From positions 1 to 14,278 of the forward strand of contig JAFSHJ010000289.1 in NCBI GenBank assembly GCA_017440425.1: a DNA stretch of 14,278 nucleotides. The letters run 5' to 3'. The position numbers were made by a program, and so were the translations under genes. Shown here piece by piece: positions 12,945-14,278 of the stretch; positions within the stretch are counted from its first letter, which is position 1, and each line of letters opens with the position of its first letter. Source of the stretch: Oscillospiraceae bacterium (lineage in GTDB: Bacteria; Bacillota; Clostridia; Oscillospirales; Ruminococcaceae). The notes beneath the pieces are model-generated. The model was not told the DNA's origin. It searched no databases and saw nothing but the letters and a program-made list of their open reading frames with translations.

Positions 12945-14234
12945 ATGAAAGCTGTTGTCTCCCCCGCACCTGTCAGCGGCAAGCTGGATGCGATAACCTC
13001 AAAATCCAATCTGCACCGCCTGATGATATGCGCTGCCCTGGGCGACAAACCCGCCCACATTGCCTGCTCCGCAATTTCAAACGATATCTCCGCAACTGCC
13101 GCCTGCCTGAATGCAATGGGCGCCGATATCACCGTTGAGCAGGGCGAGAAAAGCAACCTTCTGCACATTCTCCCCATCTCCCGTGTGAACCCCACCGCCG
13201 TTTTGGATTGCGGCGAAAGCGGTTCTACCTACCGCTTCTTCGTGCCCACCGCGGTTGCCGCCGGCTGTGCCCCCGAATTCCATCTTCACGGCAGACTGCC
13301 CGGCCGCCCCATGGATGAGCTTTGGAGCGTGCTTGAAGCTCACGGCATAACTGTCAGCGGCAAAGGCACCGCTGCGGTCTCTCTCTGCGGCAGGCTTGTG
13401 CCCGGCAAATTTGAGATAGCAGGCAACGTATCCTCCCAGTTTATCACCGGATTGCTGTTTGCTCTCCCCCTGCTTGATGGGGACAGCGAGATAATACTCA
13501 CCACCGCAACCGAATCTCTCGGTTACATAAATATGACTTTAGACGCTTTAAGACTGTTTTCTGTAACCGTCATTCCCACCGACAACGGATATAAAGTACC
13601 CGGAAACCAAAAATACATCACTCCCACAGAGCTCTTTGCAGAGGGAGATTGGTCCAACTCCGCATTTTGGCTCTGTGCTGCAGCAGCTGCAGGAAAAGGG
13701 CTGACTGTCAACGGGCTCAGCACCGACAGCTCTCAGGGAGACCGTGCCATCTGCGATATTCTCCGCAGTTTTGGTGCAAAGCTGAGCTTCGGCAATCGCT
13801 CCGTGACTGTTGAGGCAGGCTCAAAGCTCCGCGGCACCGAGATAGATGCCAAGGATATTCCCGACCTTGTGCCCGCCATAGCCGTTGCCGCCACCGCAGC
13901 GGAGGGCAAAACCGTGATAAACAACATCGCCCGTCTGCGGCTTAAGGAGAGCGACCGTGTTGCCACCGTTTGCGGCACGCTGAATGCCCTTGGCGGAAAC
14001 GCAGATGCAGACGAGAATTCCATTGTGATAATCGGTACACGTCTCAATGGCGGCACCGTGGATTCCTGCACCGACCACCGCATAACAATGCTTGCAGCCA
14101 CCCTTTGTGTTGTCTGCAAAAACGACATAACGATAACGGGTGCGGAGGCTTGCCGCAAGTCTTATCCCACTTTTTTTGATGATTTTACCGCTCTTGGCGG
14201 AAATGCCGAGCTGTTTGAGGAGGATTTGTTATGA
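12945..14234 (+). CDS. aroA: 3-phosphoshikimate 1-carboxyvinyltransferase (EPSP synthase)
   Basis: Transfers the enolpyruvyl group of phosphoenolpyruvate to shikimate 3-phosphate. The 429-residue length is normal. GAGGAGGAAATTTAACAT supplies a strong ribosome binding site 3 nt after aroB. Landmarks: KLDAITSKSNLHR (13-25) with the shikimate phosphate ligands K20 and S21; DCGESGSTYRFF (88-99), the counterpart of the enterobacterial GNAGTAMRP loop; LPGRPMDEL; the GDWSNSAFW block; DIPDLVPAIAVAA with the catalytic Asp; and RLRLKESDRV with the catalytic Glu. The PEP-site loop keeps Gly at the key position (G93) but has E-S-G-S-T-Y-R-F rather than N-A-G-T-A-M-R-P. That sequence type is common in Clostridia as far as I know. 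The stop overlaps the aroC start. Confidence 0.96.
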   Translation: MKAVVSPAPVSGKLDAITSKSNLHRLMICAALGDKPAHIACSAISNDISATAACLNAMGADITVEQGEKSNLLHILPISRVNPTAVLDCGESGSTYRFFVPTAVAAGCAPEFHLHGRLPGRPMDELWSVLEAHGITVSGKGTAAVSLCGRLVPGKFEIAGNVSSQFITGLLFALPLLDGDSEIILTTATESLGYINMTLDALRLFSVTVIPTDNGYKVPGNQKYITPTELFAEGDWSNSAFWLCAAAAAGKGLTVNGLSTDSSQGDRAICDILRSFGAKLSFGNRSVTVEAGSKLRGTEIDAKDIPDLVPAIAVAATAAEGKTVINNIARLRLKESDRVATVCGTLNALGGNADADENSIVIIGTRLNGGTVDSCTDHRITMLAATLCVVCKNDITITGAEACRKSYPTFFDDFTALGGNAELFEEDLL

Positions 14235-14278
14235 GTTCATTTTGGGGCAAAAACATACGCATCTCCATTTTTGGACAA
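14231..14278 (+). CDS. aroC: Chorismate synthase, N-terminal 16 codons (continues beyond window)
   Basis: ATG 14231 overlaps the aroA stop (ATGA at 14231-14234) and follows GAGGAGGA (14217-14224). The visible residues MSSFWGKNIRISIFGQ match the start of chorismate synthase, which converts EPSP to chorismate using reduced FMN. The conserved SHG that normally follows FG-E/Q would lie just past the window end. Position after aroA is typical of aromatic operons, and coupling to aroA translation is likely. Confidence 0.88.
   Translation, partial: MSSFWGKNIRISIFGQ

Overview
The window looks like chromosomal DNA from a low-to-mid-GC Gram-positive bacterium of the class Clostridia, probably an Oscillospirales/Ruminococcaceae-type gut organism. 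This is inferred from the gene content (a DUF3842 protein, GlpP, a type I-beta DAHP synthase with a ferredoxin-like domain, a YtcQ/LplA-like solute-binding lipoprotein), strong AGGAGG ribosome binding sites and housekeeping-type promoters. No mobile element, rRNA, tRNA or CRISPR array is visible. The window starts inside one gene and ends inside another.

Layout. Positions 1-2750 (+): the tail of a DUF3842 gene, pyrE (orotate phosphoribosyltransferase) and a large solute-binding lipoprotein with no permease genes beside it, ending at a hairpin shared with the convergent gene. Positions 2749-4557 (-): cca (tRNA nucleotidyltransferase) preceded by an abutting family-4 uracil-DNA glycosylase. Positions 4581-5438 (+): a TtcA-like PP-loop tRNA-thiolation enzyme with its own promoter and terminator. 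Positions 5444-7692 (-): an FGGY sugar kinase behind a membrane-anchored NERD-like protein, driven by a promoter embedded in evenly spaced TTTGC/GCAAA half-sites. Positions 7744-8403 (+): a small lipoprotein of unknown role with an extended -10 promoter and a strong terminator. Positions 8433-9688 (+): a Nudix hydrolase and GlpP, a glycerol-3-phosphate antiterminator.

Positions 9780-14278 (+) hold the most interesting unit, an aromatic amino acid operon: aroF (DAHP synthase), tyrA (prephenate dehydrogenase), aroB, aroA and the first 16 codons of aroC. The downstream genes overlap or nearly abut (ATGA junctions at tyrA/aroB and aroA/aroC, 3 nt between aroB and aroA), so translation is probably coupled. 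Ahead of aroF is a perfect-consensus promoter (TTGACA, 17 nt, TATAAT). It is followed by a complete ribosome-mediated attenuator: a 26-codon leader peptide with the run YFYFYFF, a 1:2 hairpin over those codons, a 2:3 antiterminator and a 3:4 intrinsic terminator. The reading is that charged tRNA-Tyr and tRNA-Phe control transcription into the operon. The N-terminal ferredoxin-like domain of AroF would add allosteric feedback by the same end products. Leader-peptide attenuation is the classic enterobacterial scheme; low-GC Gram-positives are better known for T-boxes and TRAP at aromatic amino acid genes, so this element is the main discovery candidate.
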